From positions 1-64,000 of the forward strand of contig CAYNOS010000001.1 in NCBI GenBank assembly GCA_964398985.1: DNA of 64,000 bases. Reading direction: 5' to 3'. Origin of the DNA: CAYMRL01 sp964398985 (GTDB lineage: Bacteria > Deinococcota > Deinococci > Deinococcales > Trueperaceae). Positions 8,723 to 19,358 of the stretch are shown here, in pieces (within the stretch, counting starts at the first letter, position 1; every line of letters begins with the position of its first letter). Under the pieces are notes generated by a model. That model ran no database searches, had not been told where the DNA came from, and saw only the letters and a list, made by a program, of their open reading frames with translations. A program made the position numbers and the translations under genes.

Positions 8723-8725
8723 AGT
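8720..8725 (+). promoter_or_regulatory. -10 box (TAGAGT) of msrA, overlapping the pepA stop codon
   Basis: TAGAGT begins with the TAG stop of pepA and ends six bases before the msrA ATG at 8732. It would give a leaderless msrA message. Confidence 0.5.
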
Positions 8726-8731
8726 TAGCGC

Positions 8732-9355
8732 ATGAGCATGAACGATGCTGCCGATTGGACAGCGCCTGGAGCCGCCAAGCGACCGCAGTCGGCCGACTCG
8801 GCCGCAGCCGACTTGGCTGCAGCCACCTTGGCGGGCGGCTGCTTCTGGTGCCTGGAAGCCGTCTACGACGAACTCGAGGGCGTCAAGTCCGTCAAGTCGG
8901 GATACGCGGGCGGCCACACGGCCAACCCCAGCTACGAGCAGGTGTGCAGCGGAGCCACCGGCCACGCCGAAGTGGTGCGCGTGACGTTCGACCCGTCCGT
9001 CATCAGCTACCGCGACCTGCTCAACGTGTTCTTCAGCATCCACGACCCGACCACCAAGGATCGCCAAGGCAACGACGTCGGCAGCCAGTACCGCTCGGCC
9101 ATCTACTTCCACGACGACGAGCAGAAGCGCCAGGCCGAGGAGGTGATGGCCGAGGTCACCGCCGACGGCATCTACCCGGCCCCGCTGGTCACCGAGCTCG
9201 AGCCTGTCGGGACCTTCTACCCGGCCGAGGCGTATCACGACGACTACTTCCTCAACCACCCCGGGCAAGGCTACTGCCAGGCGGTCATCGCGCCGAAGGT
9301 CGCGAAGTTCCGCCGCCAGCACCTCTCGAGGCTCAAGAGCCGCGCCGCCGTCTAG
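8732..9355 (+). CDS. msrA: Peptide methionine sulfoxide reductase MsrA
   Basis: Reduces the S form of methionine sulfoxide in proteins, part of oxidative repair. It has 207 residues with the family signature GGCFWCLEA; C37 is the catalytic Cys. The GYAGG, GHAE and DPTT(K)DRQGND(V)G motifs are present, and a resolving Cys lies in the C-terminal GYCQAVIAPK. The first 30 residues are a variable Ala-rich tail. The last four bases overlap the convergent M20 peptidase gene. Confidence 0.97.
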   Translation: MSMNDAADWTAPGAAKRPQSADSAAADLAAATLAGGCFWCLEAVYDELEGVKSVKSGYAGGHTANPSYEQVCSGATGHAEVVRVTFDPSVISYRDLLNVFFSIHDPTTKDRQGNDVGSQYRSAIYFHDDEQKRQAEEVMAEVTADGIYPAPLVTELEPVGTFYPAEAYHDDYFLNHPGQGYCQAVIAPKVAKFRRQHLSRLKSRAAV

Positions 9356-10698
9356 TCGGGCAGGCCCCCGTAGAGCTCGAACAGGCGCTTGGCCGCCGCC
9401 ACGCTGGTCTCGAAGTCGGTGATGCGGATGTGCTCGTTGGGGCTGTGCGTGCGGGACCCCGGGTAGCTGCAGCCCATCCCGACCACGGCAACCCCGAGGT
9501 GCTCCACGAACGGGTGCATCGGACCCGAGCCAGCCACGCCCGGATAGACGACCGGCTCCTGCGCGTAGGCTTCGCGCAGCGCCTGGATGGTGGCGGTGAC
9601 GAACGGGTGATCGGCCCTGGAACGCGCCGCGAACTCGGCGGTCTCGAGCTCGATCACCTCGACGTCAGCGAAGCCCTGAGCGTCAAGGTGGGACCTGATC
9701 TGCGCGACGATCTTCGCAGGGTCCTGGTCGGGCACCAGGCGCAGGTCGAGCTTGGCGCTGGCCTCCGCCGGCAGCACCGTCTTGGATCCGGTTCCCGAGT
9801 AGCCCGAGGTGAAGCCGTTGTAGTTGACGTTCGGCTCGGTCAACAGCCGCCGCTGGAACTCCGTACCGCTGACGCCTCCGAGGAAACGCTCGACCCCGAA
9901 CAGGGCTCCGAGCTGCGGCGCCTCGTCCGGCAGTGCCGCGAGCAGCACCTCCTCGGCTTCCGTGAGGGGCCTCACGTCGTCGTAGAAACCCGGCACCAGC
10001 ACGCGCCCGTCGCGGTCGCGCAGCGAAGCCAGCGCGGCGGCCAGACGGTAGATGGGGTTCTCGACGACCGCACCGTTGGATGAGTGCAGATCGAAGCCGG
10101 CGGTGCGCACTCGCATCTCGAGGCAGACGATGCCTTTGAGCCCGAAGTACGTCATCGGCCGGCCGGCCGCGGTGACGCCCCCGAACTCCCACACGCAGCC
10201 GTCGGCGGCAAGTTGCTCGCGGTGCGACTCGATGTAGGGCGCCAGGCTCGGACTCCCGATCTCCTCCTCGCCCTCAACCAGGAACTTGACGCCGAACGGC
10301 AACTCGCCGTGCTCCGCGAGGTACCAGCGCAGCGCTGCCAGGCGCGAGATCAGCTGCCCCTTGTCGTCGGATGCGCCCCTGCCGAACCAGCTCCCGCCCG
10401 CTTCGGTCAGTTCGAACGGGGGTGTCTGCCACAGATCGAGAGGGTCGGCCGGCTGCACGTCGTAGTGGTTGTAGAACAGGATGGTTGGACGGCCGGGCCG
10501 TCCGGCACGGCTCCCGAACACGACCGGCGCGCCCGCCGTCGTGTGGACCTCGGATGCGATCCCAAGCTCCGCGAGCAGCTCGGCGACCAGCGTGGCGGCC
10601 TCTGACTGAGCTCGCCCTTCCGCCGAGACCGAGGGGATCGCCACCAATCGGCGCAGGTTGACGACCGCATAATCACGAACTTCAGCTGGCATCGACAT
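9352..10698 (-). CDS. M20 family dipeptidase
   Basis: Zinc-dependent cytosolic peptidase or deacylase of the ArgE/DapE/CPG2 family (CNDP-like), 448 residues. Visible motifs are the metal-binding HYDVQP with the following RGASDDKGQL, the catalytic EGEEEIGSP, and HSPNEHI near the C-terminus. The dimerisation domain lies in the middle (about 180-300). The start is ATG 10698; CACGAT, a weak -10 box, ends six bases upstream, so the gene may be leaderless. It diverges from the cation ATPase gene across 61 bases. Dipeptides are the likely substrates. Confidence 0.93.
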   Translation of the reverse strand: MSMPAEVRDYAVVNLRRLVAIPSVSAEGRAQSEAATLVAELLAELGIASEVHTTAGAPVVFGSRAGRPGRPTILFYNHYDVQPADPLDLWQTPPFELTEAGGSWFGRGASDDKGQLISRLAALRWYLAEHGELPFGVKFLVEGEEEIGSPSLAPYIESHREQLAADGCVWEFGGVTAAGRPMTYFGLKGIVCLEMRVRTAGFDLHSSNGAVVENPIYRLAAALASLRDRDGRVLVPGFYDDVRPLTEAEEVLLAALPDEAPQLGALFGVERFLGGVSGTEFQRRLLTEPNVNYNGFTSGYSGTGSKTVLPAEASAKLDLRLVPDQDPAKIVAQIRSHLDAQGFADVEVIELETAEFAARSRADHPFVTATIQALREAYAQEPVVYPGVAGSGPMHPFVEHLGVAVVGMGCSYPGSRTHSPNEHIRITDFETSVAAAKRLFELYGGLPD

Positions 10699-10747
10699 GC
10701 CGCCATCGTGCCATGCCCGGTGGCCAAACGTCCCATCGCGCGTGCGC

Positions 10748-10753
10748 TATCGT
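10748..10753 (+). promoter_or_regulatory. -10 box (TATCGT) of the cation ATPase gene
   Basis: TATCGT ends six bases before GTG 10760. This leaderless arrangement supports that GTG rather than the ATG at 10697. Confidence 0.55.
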
Positions 10754-10759
10754 CGCAGC

Positions 10760-13582
<2,823 letters not shown>

Positions 13583-13586
13583 CGTC

Positions 13587-13623
13587 AGCGGGCGACCACC
13601 GCGCGCTGCGATGGTCGCCCGCT
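13587..13623. terminator. Hairpin terminator between convergent genes
   Basis: A perfect 12-bp stem (13587-13598 with 13612-13623) has a 13-base loop and lies between the ATPase gene and the convergent gene at 13638. It lacks a U-run on either strand. Confidence 0.6.
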
Positions 13624-13637
13624 CGCGTTCGTTGGCT

Positions 13638-14054
13638 TCAGTTGCTGCTGCGAACCAGGTTGATCAGTTGCTTCTCGAGGTCGACACTGTCGACGCGCCA
13701 GCCAGCCGCGATCCAAGCCAGCGACTGTGAGTGCGACTCGGTGTTCGCCCACCAGGCACGGTGATCGTAGGCGGACTTGGGAAGCTCGGCACCGATGACG
13801 GAGTTGATCTCGTCGAAGCTCATCTCGTAGCTCTTGGTGCTCTTGGGGACGTTGGCAAGGTGCTTGTTGAGCGGCGCGTAGCGACTGGTGGCCGACAACG
13901 CCGGGGCGCCTTCCTCGCTGCCCTTGCGCCGCCTCCGGCCGCGTCGAGTGGCGACCTCGTCCTTGGGTTCCGACGTCAGCCACGAGCCCACCATCCGGTA
14001 GAACTCGCCGACGCGCTCTTCGGGAATCAAAACGATGACCTCGGTTAGGTTCAT
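13638..14054 (-). CDS. DUF7662-like protein of unknown function
   Basis: Soluble protein of 138 residues. The C-terminal 80 or so residues show the pattern I associate with DUF7662: YAPLNKHL, then an SFDEI(N)..IG segment, LPKSAYDHRAWWAN, and AWIAAGWRV(D)SVDL. A basic RRGRRRRK patch (about residues 39-46) separates it from a short N-terminal domain. The start is ATG 14054, because GGAGG lies eight bases upstream; a GTG 15 bases earlier overlaps that site. Related domains occur in uncharacterised proteins and the function is unknown. It stands alone here. Confidence 0.75.
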   Translation of the reverse strand: MNLTEVIVLIPEERVGEFYRMVGSWLTSEPKDEVATRRGRRRRKGSEEGAPALSATSRYAPLNKHLANVPKSTKSYEMSFDEINSVIGAELPKSAYDHRAWWANTESHSQSLAWIAAGWRVDSVDLEKQLINLVRSSN

Positions 14055-14093
14055 TCTTAAGGCCTCCACTCGGCTAACAACTTGCCGCCGGAG

Positions 14094-14122
14094 AGTCTAC
14101 CGAGATGAACCAGGTTAGTAAA
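14094..14122 (-). promoter_or_regulatory. Candidate promoter of the DUF7662-like gene
   Basis: On the minus strand TTTACT (14117-14122) and TAGACT (14094-14099) are separated by 17 bases, each matching four of six consensus positions. It would give a leader of about 33 bases carrying the GGAGG site. Confidence 0.35.
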
Positions 14123-14209
14123 GGGTAGTGCCGCGAGATAACGCTAGTGCCTACCGCCTTCGAAAACGGACTACCGCCAATACCCGCACGACCTGATACA
14201 GGTCGCCGC

Positions 14210-14635
14210 TCAGCGCAGGATCTCGGACACGATCATCATGACGACGGCGATCGCACCGAGAAGCGCCAGCGTCCGAGCGACGTACTTGATGCGCTTGGTG
14301 CCCAGCAGCCACTCGAACAGGTAGTCGTGGCCGCCATCGTCCCCGAGGTTGCGTGCCCACAGCGTCAGCGGGCACCTGCGACCGAACGCGGCGTAGATGA
14401 CCGCTTCGGCGCCGATCATCACCAGCGACCACACGACCAGGGCGTCGCGGCGGCCGGTGATGGCGCAGTACATGAGGTAGAACGTCGCGGCTGCGAACGC
14501 GAGCACGGCCAGGCTGTGGAACGCCTTGACGAACACACGGCCGAACTCGGTGACCGCGCCCCTGGGGGCGGCCGCAGCGGTGGTCGCTCCCCCACCGGCG
14601 CTGGCCTGGATGGTCGATTCCTCGGATGGCTTCAC
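14210..14635 (-). CDS. Small membrane protein of unknown function
   Basis: A 141-residue protein with a Ser/Ala-rich cytosolic N-tail and three hydrophobic stretches (about residues 38-60, 67-84 and 119-140). Between the last two is a hydrophilic loop with RRCPLTLWARNL, somewhat like the CPLT loop of DUF2784 proteins. I do not assign a family. GTG 14635 is the likely start, because TATCCT lies eight bases upstream; a longer reading frame to 14704 would overlap the divergent gene's promoter. Confidence 0.65.
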   Translation of the reverse strand: MKPSEESTIQASAGGGATTAAAAPRGAVTEFGRVFVKAFHSLAVLAFAAATFYLMYCAITGRRDALVVWSLVMIGAEAVIYAAFGRRCPLTLWARNLGDDGGHDYLFEWLLGTKRIKYVARTLALLGAIAVVMMIVSEILR

Positions 14636-14643
14636 GTTGCAGC

Positions 14644-14649
14644 AGGATA
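14644..14649 (-). promoter_or_regulatory. -10 box (TATCCT) of the small membrane protein gene
   Basis: TATCCT on the minus strand ends eight bases before GTG 14635, fitting a leaderless message. Confidence 0.45.
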
Positions 14650-14711
14650 CCAAACCGCGCAGCGAGCGTGACGGGAGCCCACCCTTGGCCGGCGAGGGGG
14701 CCATGCCTGGG

Positions 14712-14717
14712 TATCAT
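14712..14717 (+). promoter_or_regulatory. -10 box (TATCAT) of the YgjP-like gene
   Basis: TATCAT ends seven bases before GTG 14725. ATG 14716 lies inside the box itself and is therefore an unlikely start. Confidence 0.5.
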
Positions 14718-14724
14718 GCTCGCC

Positions 14725-15504
14725 GTGGCGCGGTCTCCCGCAAGGACCAGGGGAAACCCGCGCGGAGCTGCCGCGCAGGCAGTGAAGATCGAAGGTTTGA
14801 ACGTCGCCGGGCTCGATGTCGTCGTCGAGCGCAAGCGCATCAAGACCCTGAGGCTGCGCGTCTCGCCACCCGACGGCGCCGTCCGGATCAGCGTTCCGCT
14901 CAGGACGCCCCGCTCCGCGATCGAGGCAGCGATCCACAGCCGCCGCGATTGGATCGAGGCCCATCGGCGGCGCTACGCGTCGCAGCCCAGCGCCCTCGAC
15001 CTCGAGTACGTGAGCGGCGAGACCCACTTTCACCAGGGCCGGGCAGTCACGCTGAGGGTCGAGTCGCGTCCTGGCCAGCCGACCGTGACGCTCGCGCCGG
15101 GCGATGAACTGCTTCTCGGCTGCCCACCGCACACGCCCTACGCCGGTCGCGCGGCCGCGCTCGAGCGCTGGCAGCGGTCGGAAGCGCGCAGCGAAGCCCA
15201 ACGTCTGGTGGCCGCCTGGGCGCCACGCCTGGGCGTCGAGGTGTCAGCAGTCGGCATCAAGCGCATGAGCACTCGCTGGGGCACCTGCAACCCAGTCGCG
15301 CGACGGGTGTGGCTGAACATGGAGTTGATCAAGCGCCCGCCGGAGTGCTTCGAGTACGTGGTGGTGCACGAGTTGGCGCACGTGCTGGTGAGCGATCACA
15401 GCCGCGCCTTCTGGGCCGTGGTCGCCCGTCACCTGCCCGACTGGCGCGCTGCCAAGGCCGAACTCGACCGCTGGCCGACCTGGGCGCACGGACGCGTTCC
15501 GTGA
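14725..15504 (+). CDS. YgjP-like (DUF45/M48-type) metallopeptidase
   Basis: Putative zinc metallopeptidase of the YgjP/WLM group, 259 residues. The N-terminal half carries KRIKTLRLRVSPPDGAVRISVP, typical of this family. The C-terminal half has TRWGTCN, then HELAH (H215, E216, H219) and H225 in the SDHSRAFW segment. There is no signal peptide, so it is cytosolic. Its role is unknown; relatives are often linked to restriction or protein repair loci, but nothing like that is next to it here. Confidence 0.9.
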   Translation: MARSPARTRGNPRGAAAQAVKIEGLNVAGLDVVVERKRIKTLRLRVSPPDGAVRISVPLRTPRSAIEAAIHSRRDWIEAHRRRYASQPSALDLEYVSGETHFHQGRAVTLRVESRPGQPTVTLAPGDELLLGCPPHTPYAGRAAALERWQRSEARSEAQRLVAAWAPRLGVEVSAVGIKRMSTRWGTCNPVARRVWLNMELIKRPPECFEYVVVHELAHVLVSDHSRAFWAVVARHLPDWRAAKAELDRWPTWAHGRVP

Positions 15505-15517
15505 TCGACGGCGGTGG

Positions 15518-16657
15518 TCAGTTCGCGGCGGCTTCCCGGTAGAAGGCATCGAAGATATCCGAGACGCCAGTGGTGGCGAGCTGTGCCGCCGCGCGTCCGA
15601 GCAGCGCTCCGATGACGTTGCCGGTGCCGCTGTAGCCGCCCACGGCCCACAGCCGTGGGCGCACCTCGGCGCACAGCGGCAGCGCCGAGCGGCTGTAGCC
15701 GACGGAGGCTGCCCACCGGTGCGTGATCTCTGCCCGCACTCCGAGGCGTTCCCGGAGGTACTCCTCGAGTCGCTTCTGGACTGCTTCGGTCGCTTCCGAC
15801 TCGAACGTCCATTCGCTCTCGCCAGCCTGGTCGCGGAACCCACCGAGCGCGATGCGGCCGGCGACCGTCTGCTGGTAGTACTCGAAACCGTAGCGGCGGT
15901 ACACGGGCCTGCTCAGCCGCAACTCGTCCGTCGGCGCGGTCGCCAACATCTGCAGCCTCGCGGTACGCACCGCGCTGGCCGTCTCCGGCAGCAGCCTCTC
16001 GAGCCCGCCGTCGACGGCGACGATCACGCGCTCGCAGCTGATCTTGCCGAGCGGCGTCACCACCAGGCCGTCACCGAAAGCCGTCGCAGGGGTCGCCTCG
16101 AAGAGCCGGGCGCCGCGCGCCGCGACCTCCCTCGCCAGCTCGAGGCAGCGCGCCAGCGGGTTGAAGGCGCAGTCCTGCGGGAACAGCAGCCCCTCGCCCT
16201 CGGGCCCTCGGTAACGCTCGACCGGCAGGCCGTCCTTGACCATCGCTTGGAACTGGGCGTCGCAGTCGGCGAGCTCCGCCTCGGAGTCGGCGATGCGCAG
16301 GGAGCCGCTGCGCCGCACCCACTTCGGATGTCGCTCCGCCAGACGCCCCAGCTCCGCCAGCGTCAGGCTGTACAGGGTCGCGGCACGCAGGTCGCCCAGC
16401 TCCCGACCGGCGTCGTGGTGGAACAGCGACAACCCGGCCAGCAGGAACCCGCCGTTGCGGCCGGCCGCGCCCGAAGCCACCGTGCGCGCGTCGATGCCGA
16501 CGGCGTCGACTCCGGCCTCGAGCAACTTGGCTAGGGCGCTGAGGCCGCTGCCGCCGAGCCCGACGACGCACACGTCGCATGCCACGTCGCCCGCCAACGG
16601 TGCGAAGCGAGTTCTCTCGCCCGCCTCCCAGACTGGCGTACCGGCCGTCTTCGACAT
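15518..16657 (-). CDS. FAD-dependent oxidoreductase, DAO/PuuB type
   Basis: Flavoprotein amine or amino acid oxidase of the DAO superfamily, 379 residues. The Rossmann motif GLGGSGLSALAKL is at about residues 33-45, followed by ASGAAGRNGGFLLAG, which resembles gamma-glutamylputrescine oxidase and sarcosine oxidase relatives. The C-terminal part has the substrate-domain WAASVGYS and WAVGGYSGTGN motifs. The start is ATG 16657, with TATGCT eight bases upstream. It is a single gene, so the substrate cannot be inferred from neighbours. Confidence 0.88.
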   Translation of the reverse strand: MSKTAGTPVWEAGERTRFAPLAGDVACDVCVVGLGGSGLSALAKLLEAGVDAVGIDARTVASGAAGRNGGFLLAGLSLFHHDAGRELGDLRAATLYSLTLAELGRLAERHPKWVRRSGSLRIADSEAELADCDAQFQAMVKDGLPVERYRGPEGEGLLFPQDCAFNPLARCLELAREVAARGARLFEATPATAFGDGLVVTPLGKISCERVIVAVDGGLERLLPETASAVRTARLQMLATAPTDELRLSRPVYRRYGFEYYQQTVAGRIALGGFRDQAGESEWTFESEATEAVQKRLEEYLRERLGVRAEITHRWAASVGYSRSALPLCAEVRPRLWAVGGYSGTGNVIGALLGRAAAQLATTGVSDIFDAFYREAAAN

Positions 16658-16665
16658 CTCAGCGC

Positions 16666-16671
16666 AGCATA
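16666..16671 (-). promoter_or_regulatory. -10 box (TATGCT) of the FAD oxidoreductase gene
   Basis: TATGCT on the minus strand ends eight bases before ATG 16657, with no ribosome-binding site between. Confidence 0.45.
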
Positions 16672-16702
16672 GCTGGGTGCGGTGCGACTCCCGCGGGCTC
16701 GC

Positions 16703-17575
16703 TCACGACGCGGGCGTCAGTTCCAGCAGCACCAGCTCGGCCGGGCACATCACCCTCAACGGCAGTGACGTCACGCCCAGCCCGCGCGACACGAACGCGG
16801 GCATGGGCGCCTCGACCCAGCCTTGCGCGTAGCGGACCCCGTACTCCGACGAGGTGACCAGCGGGCCCACCATCGGCAGGTTGATCTGGCCGCCGTGCGT
16901 GTGCCCGCAAAGGACCAGGTCGATGCCGGCGGGCAGCTCGGGGATGACGTCGGGATTGTGGCTGAGCAGGACCTTGGCGCCGCTGGCGCCCCCCGCGCCG
17001 GCCAAGGCCGCCGGCACGTCCGCGCGTCCCACGCGCAGATCGTCGATGCCCGCCAGGTACAGGTCGCTGCGCGGCCACACGCCGTCGTTGACCAGCAAGG
17101 CGGCGCCGGCTTCCTGCAGCGCAGCGACGAACGGGTCGAGGTTGCGGTAGCGGGTGCGGTCGTGGTTGCCAAGCACCACGTAGACGCCCAGGCGCGAGGC
17201 GAGCCTGGCGAGCTCCGAGACGAGCTCGCTCAGGTTGCCCCGGTAGTGCTGGTCGACCAGATCACCCGTGATGCACACGAGATCCGGCGCCAGCTCGTTG
17301 CTGGCGTCGACCCAGCGCGCGAGATCGGCCGCCCCGAGGAACGGCCCCAAATGGAAGTCGGTGAGCAGGGCGAGGGTCAGCGGTTCGGCCAGGCCTTCCA
17401 CCCGCCGTGCGTGGCGGTTCACTTCGAAGGCGTGCGGGTTGTTGACGGCCGCGACACCCACCGTCAGGGCGCCGAGACCCGCGAGGCCGGCCGTCCTCAG
17501 GAAGTCGCGGCGGCTCAGCTGGTGTTCCTGCGACTGCGACTCCAGCTCCTGACTCCCCGTGCGCGCCTCGCTCAT
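16703..17575 (-). CDS. Tat-exported metallophosphoesterase (YaeI/YkuE type)
   Basis: Calcineurin-like two-metal phosphoesterase, 290 residues. Residues 22-48 form a twin-arginine signal (SRRDFLRTAG then a hydrophobic stretch), so it is exported folded. Metal motifs follow in order: TDFHLG, TGDLVDQ, LGNHDRTR and CGHTHGGQ. Relatives act on lipid or nucleotide phosphodiesters, including UDP-diacylglucosamine. The -10 box upstream contains the stop codon of the lipoprotein gene, so the two may be transcribed separately although only nine bases apart. Confidence 0.92.
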   Translation of the reverse strand: MSEARTGSQELESQSQEHQLSRRDFLRTAGLAGLGALTVGVAAVNNPHAFEVNRHARRVEGLAEPLTLALLTDFHLGPFLGAADLARWVDASNELAPDLVCITGDLVDQHYRGNLSELVSELARLASRLGVYVVLGNHDRTRYRNLDPFVAALQEAGAALLVNDGVWPRSDLYLAGIDDLRVGRADVPAALAGAGGASGAKVLLSHNPDVIPELPAGIDLVLCGHTHGGQINLPMVGPLVTSSEYGVRYAQGWVEAPMPAFVSRGLGVTSLPLRVMCPAELVLLELTPAS

Positions 17576-17581
17576 CGCCGC

Positions 17582-17587
17582 AGCCTA
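17582..17587 (-). promoter_or_regulatory. -10 box (TAGGCT) of the phosphoesterase gene, overlapping a stop codon
   Basis: TAGGCT on the minus strand begins with the TAG stop of the upstream lipoprotein gene and ends six bases before ATG 17575. Confidence 0.45.
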
Positions 17588-18580
17588 CCTGGCGACCTGG
17601 CCGGAATCGGGATCGAGCATCAGGGAGGTGACGTCGACGGCCTCGAAGTCGGCGCCGGTGATGCGCTTGAGGTCGCGCAGCGCGGCGTTGTCCCAGCGCT
17701 CGTCGGGGGCGCCCGAGAGGTACCAGGCCGAGCCGTTGTCCGCGAGGATCATGCCGTAGCGCTTGAGAGCCTCGACGATCACCAGGGCCTCGCTCGAGAA
17801 GCCGCTGGCATCGAAATCGGACGTGAGGCGGAAGCGCTGGCCCATCGGCGGGTAGTGGTCGTCCTGGTGGCTGGAGGCGAGGTGCCGCGCCGGCCAGACG
17901 TAGGCCGCGCGCGTCTGCGGTGCGGTGAAGCGCAGCGCGTGCTCGATCTTGCCGACGGCGACCTCCTCGAAGCGCACCAAGCCCGGCAGGATGGGCAAGC
18001 CGGCGGCGTCCGCCGACGTCCAGCCGGCGGGGCGCAACGCGTAGCCACCGAGATCGAACACCGCCCCGGACCCCGCCTCCCAGCTGCCGTCCGGCTGCCG
18101 CTCGGCAGCGAACACCTCGTAGAGGACGCAGGCATCGACGTCGACGACCAGCACGTGGCGGTCGCTGCCCCCTTCGATGGGAGCGGCGGCCGGCAACGGG
18201 TAGGGACCCGGATCGCTCTCGGCGGCGTAGTGGAACGCGACGTCGACGCGCTCCTGGGTGCCTGGCACCACCGTGTATGGGATGCCGATCGGCGCGCCCT
18301 CCCACAGGCCGGAACCGAAGTCGGGATGCACCGTGCGTCCGGCGCCGATGGTGGCCACGTAGGCGTCCGAGTTGGCGTCCAGCGGCAGGGCGTCCACGCG
18401 GGCGTTCCAGATGTGATCCGCCGGGAACACGCTGCAGCCGGCCAGACTCGGCGACTCGCCAAGCGGCACGCGCTGCGGGAGCTGGGCCTGGCAGGCGCCG
18501 AGCAGCGCCGCCAGGGCGATCGCGGCCACGCCAAGAGCCGTCCGCGTCCTCGCCCGCGCCTTCGGAGCCACCCGCACCAT
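17585..18580 (-). CDS. Lipoprotein of unknown function
   Basis: A 331-residue secreted protein. Residues 12-30 are a lipoprotein signal ending in the lipobox LLGAC, so Cys30 should be lipidated. The mature part begins with a FPADHIWNARVDALPL segment and continues with HPDFGSG, an acidic DRHVLVVDVDACVLYEV strand, and SSHQDDHYPPMGQRF near residue 240. Similar proteins occur in scattered bacteria, but I know no function. The phosphoesterase gene follows nine bases downstream, hinting at a shared envelope role (inference). Confidence 0.8.
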   Translation of the reverse strand: MVRVAPKARARTRTALGVAAIALAALLGACQAQLPQRVPLGESPSLAGCSVFPADHIWNARVDALPLDANSDAYVATIGAGRTVHPDFGSGLWEGAPIGIPYTVVPGTQERVDVAFHYAAESDPGPYPLPAAAPIEGGSDRHVLVVDVDACVLYEVFAAERQPDGSWEAGSGAVFDLGGYALRPAGWTSADAAGLPILPGLVRFEEVAVGKIEHALRFTAPQTRAAYVWPARHLASSHQDDHYPPMGQRFRLTSDFDASGFSSEALVIVEALKRYGMILADNGSAWYLSGAPDERWDNAALRDLKRITGADFEAVDVTSLMLDPDSGQVAR

Positions 18581-18586
18581 GTCGCG

Positions 18587-18592
18587 ATGCTA
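18587..18592 (-). promoter_or_regulatory. -10 box (TAGCAT) of the lipoprotein gene
   Basis: TAGCAT on the minus strand ends six bases before ATG 18580; no ribosome-binding site is present. Confidence 0.5.
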
Positions 18593-18677
18593 GTGCCGCG
18601 CCCGTCGGCTCGCGATGCAGGATTGCTCACCGGCCGGCACTCGGTTAAGGCTCACGCCCGCCCCACAGTCGGCCGGT

Positions 18678-18683
18678 TAGGGT
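18678..18683 (+). promoter_or_regulatory. -10 box (TAGGGT) of the DedA gene
   Basis: TAGGGT ends six bases before GTG 18690, favouring it over GTG 18684. Confidence 0.45.
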
Positions 18684-18689
18684 GTGCTG

Positions 18690-19337
18690 GTGAGCGAACT
18701 GCTCGACACCATCCGGACGTTCATGGACCACCTGGTGCTCAACTTCGGCTACTTCGGGATGGTCCTGGTGATGATCATCGAGAACGTCATCCCGCCGATC
18801 CCCTCGGAGTTCGTGTTGCCGTTCGCCGGCTTCCTGGTGGCCGACGGCCGCTTGAGCCTCCCGCTGGTGCTGTTGTTCACGACGCTCGGCGCGTTTCTCG
18901 GCACGAGCTTCTTCTACTGGTTGGGACGCGCGCTCGGCGACGCCAGGGTGCGCGCCTTCATCAGGCGCTACGGCCGCTTCTTGTTGCTGCGCGAGGCCGA
19001 CTACGACGAGGCCCTGGCGTTCTTCCGCCGCTACGACGGCAAGGTGGTGTTCTGGGCGCGCTTCGTGCCGGCCGTCAGGTCGCTGATCTCGCTGCCGGCC
19101 GGCGTGGCCGCGATGCCGTTCGGCCGCTTCGTGTTGTTCACGGTGACCGGCTCGCTGATATGGAACACCGTCCTGGTGCTGGCCGGCGTGATTCTCGGAA
19201 GCCAATGGGAGCGGGTGCTGGTGCTCGTCGACCGGCTCGAAGGCGTCCTGTGGGTCTTGCTGATCGCGGCGCTGGTGACCTGGTTCGTGTGGCAGCGTAG
19301 GAAGCAGGCCCGACGGACGCTCGACCGCGGAAGCTGA
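18690..19337 (+). CDS. DedA family membrane protein
   Basis: Integral inner-membrane protein of the DedA/VTT (SNARE-associated) family, 215 residues, thought to move lipids such as undecaprenyl phosphate or phosphatidylethanolamine between leaflets. Visible motifs are the re-entrant helix ENVIPPIPSEFVLP, the FFYWLGRALG segment with an acidic and basic loop after it, and the second re-entrant signature FWARFVPAVRSLISLPAG. The C-terminus is basic (QRRKQARR). It is transcribed away from the lipoprotein gene. Confidence 0.93.
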   Translation: MSELLDTIRTFMDHLVLNFGYFGMVLVMIIENVIPPIPSEFVLPFAGFLVADGRLSLPLVLLFTTLGAFLGTSFFYWLGRALGDARVRAFIRRYGRFLLLREADYDEALAFFRRYDGKVVFWARFVPAVRSLISLPAGVAAMPFGRFVLFTVTGSLIWNTVLVLAGVILGSQWERVLVLVDRLEGVLWVLLIAALVTWFVWQRRKQARRTLDRGS

Positions 19338-19358
19338 GCGCCCGGCACTCGCCCTGTC

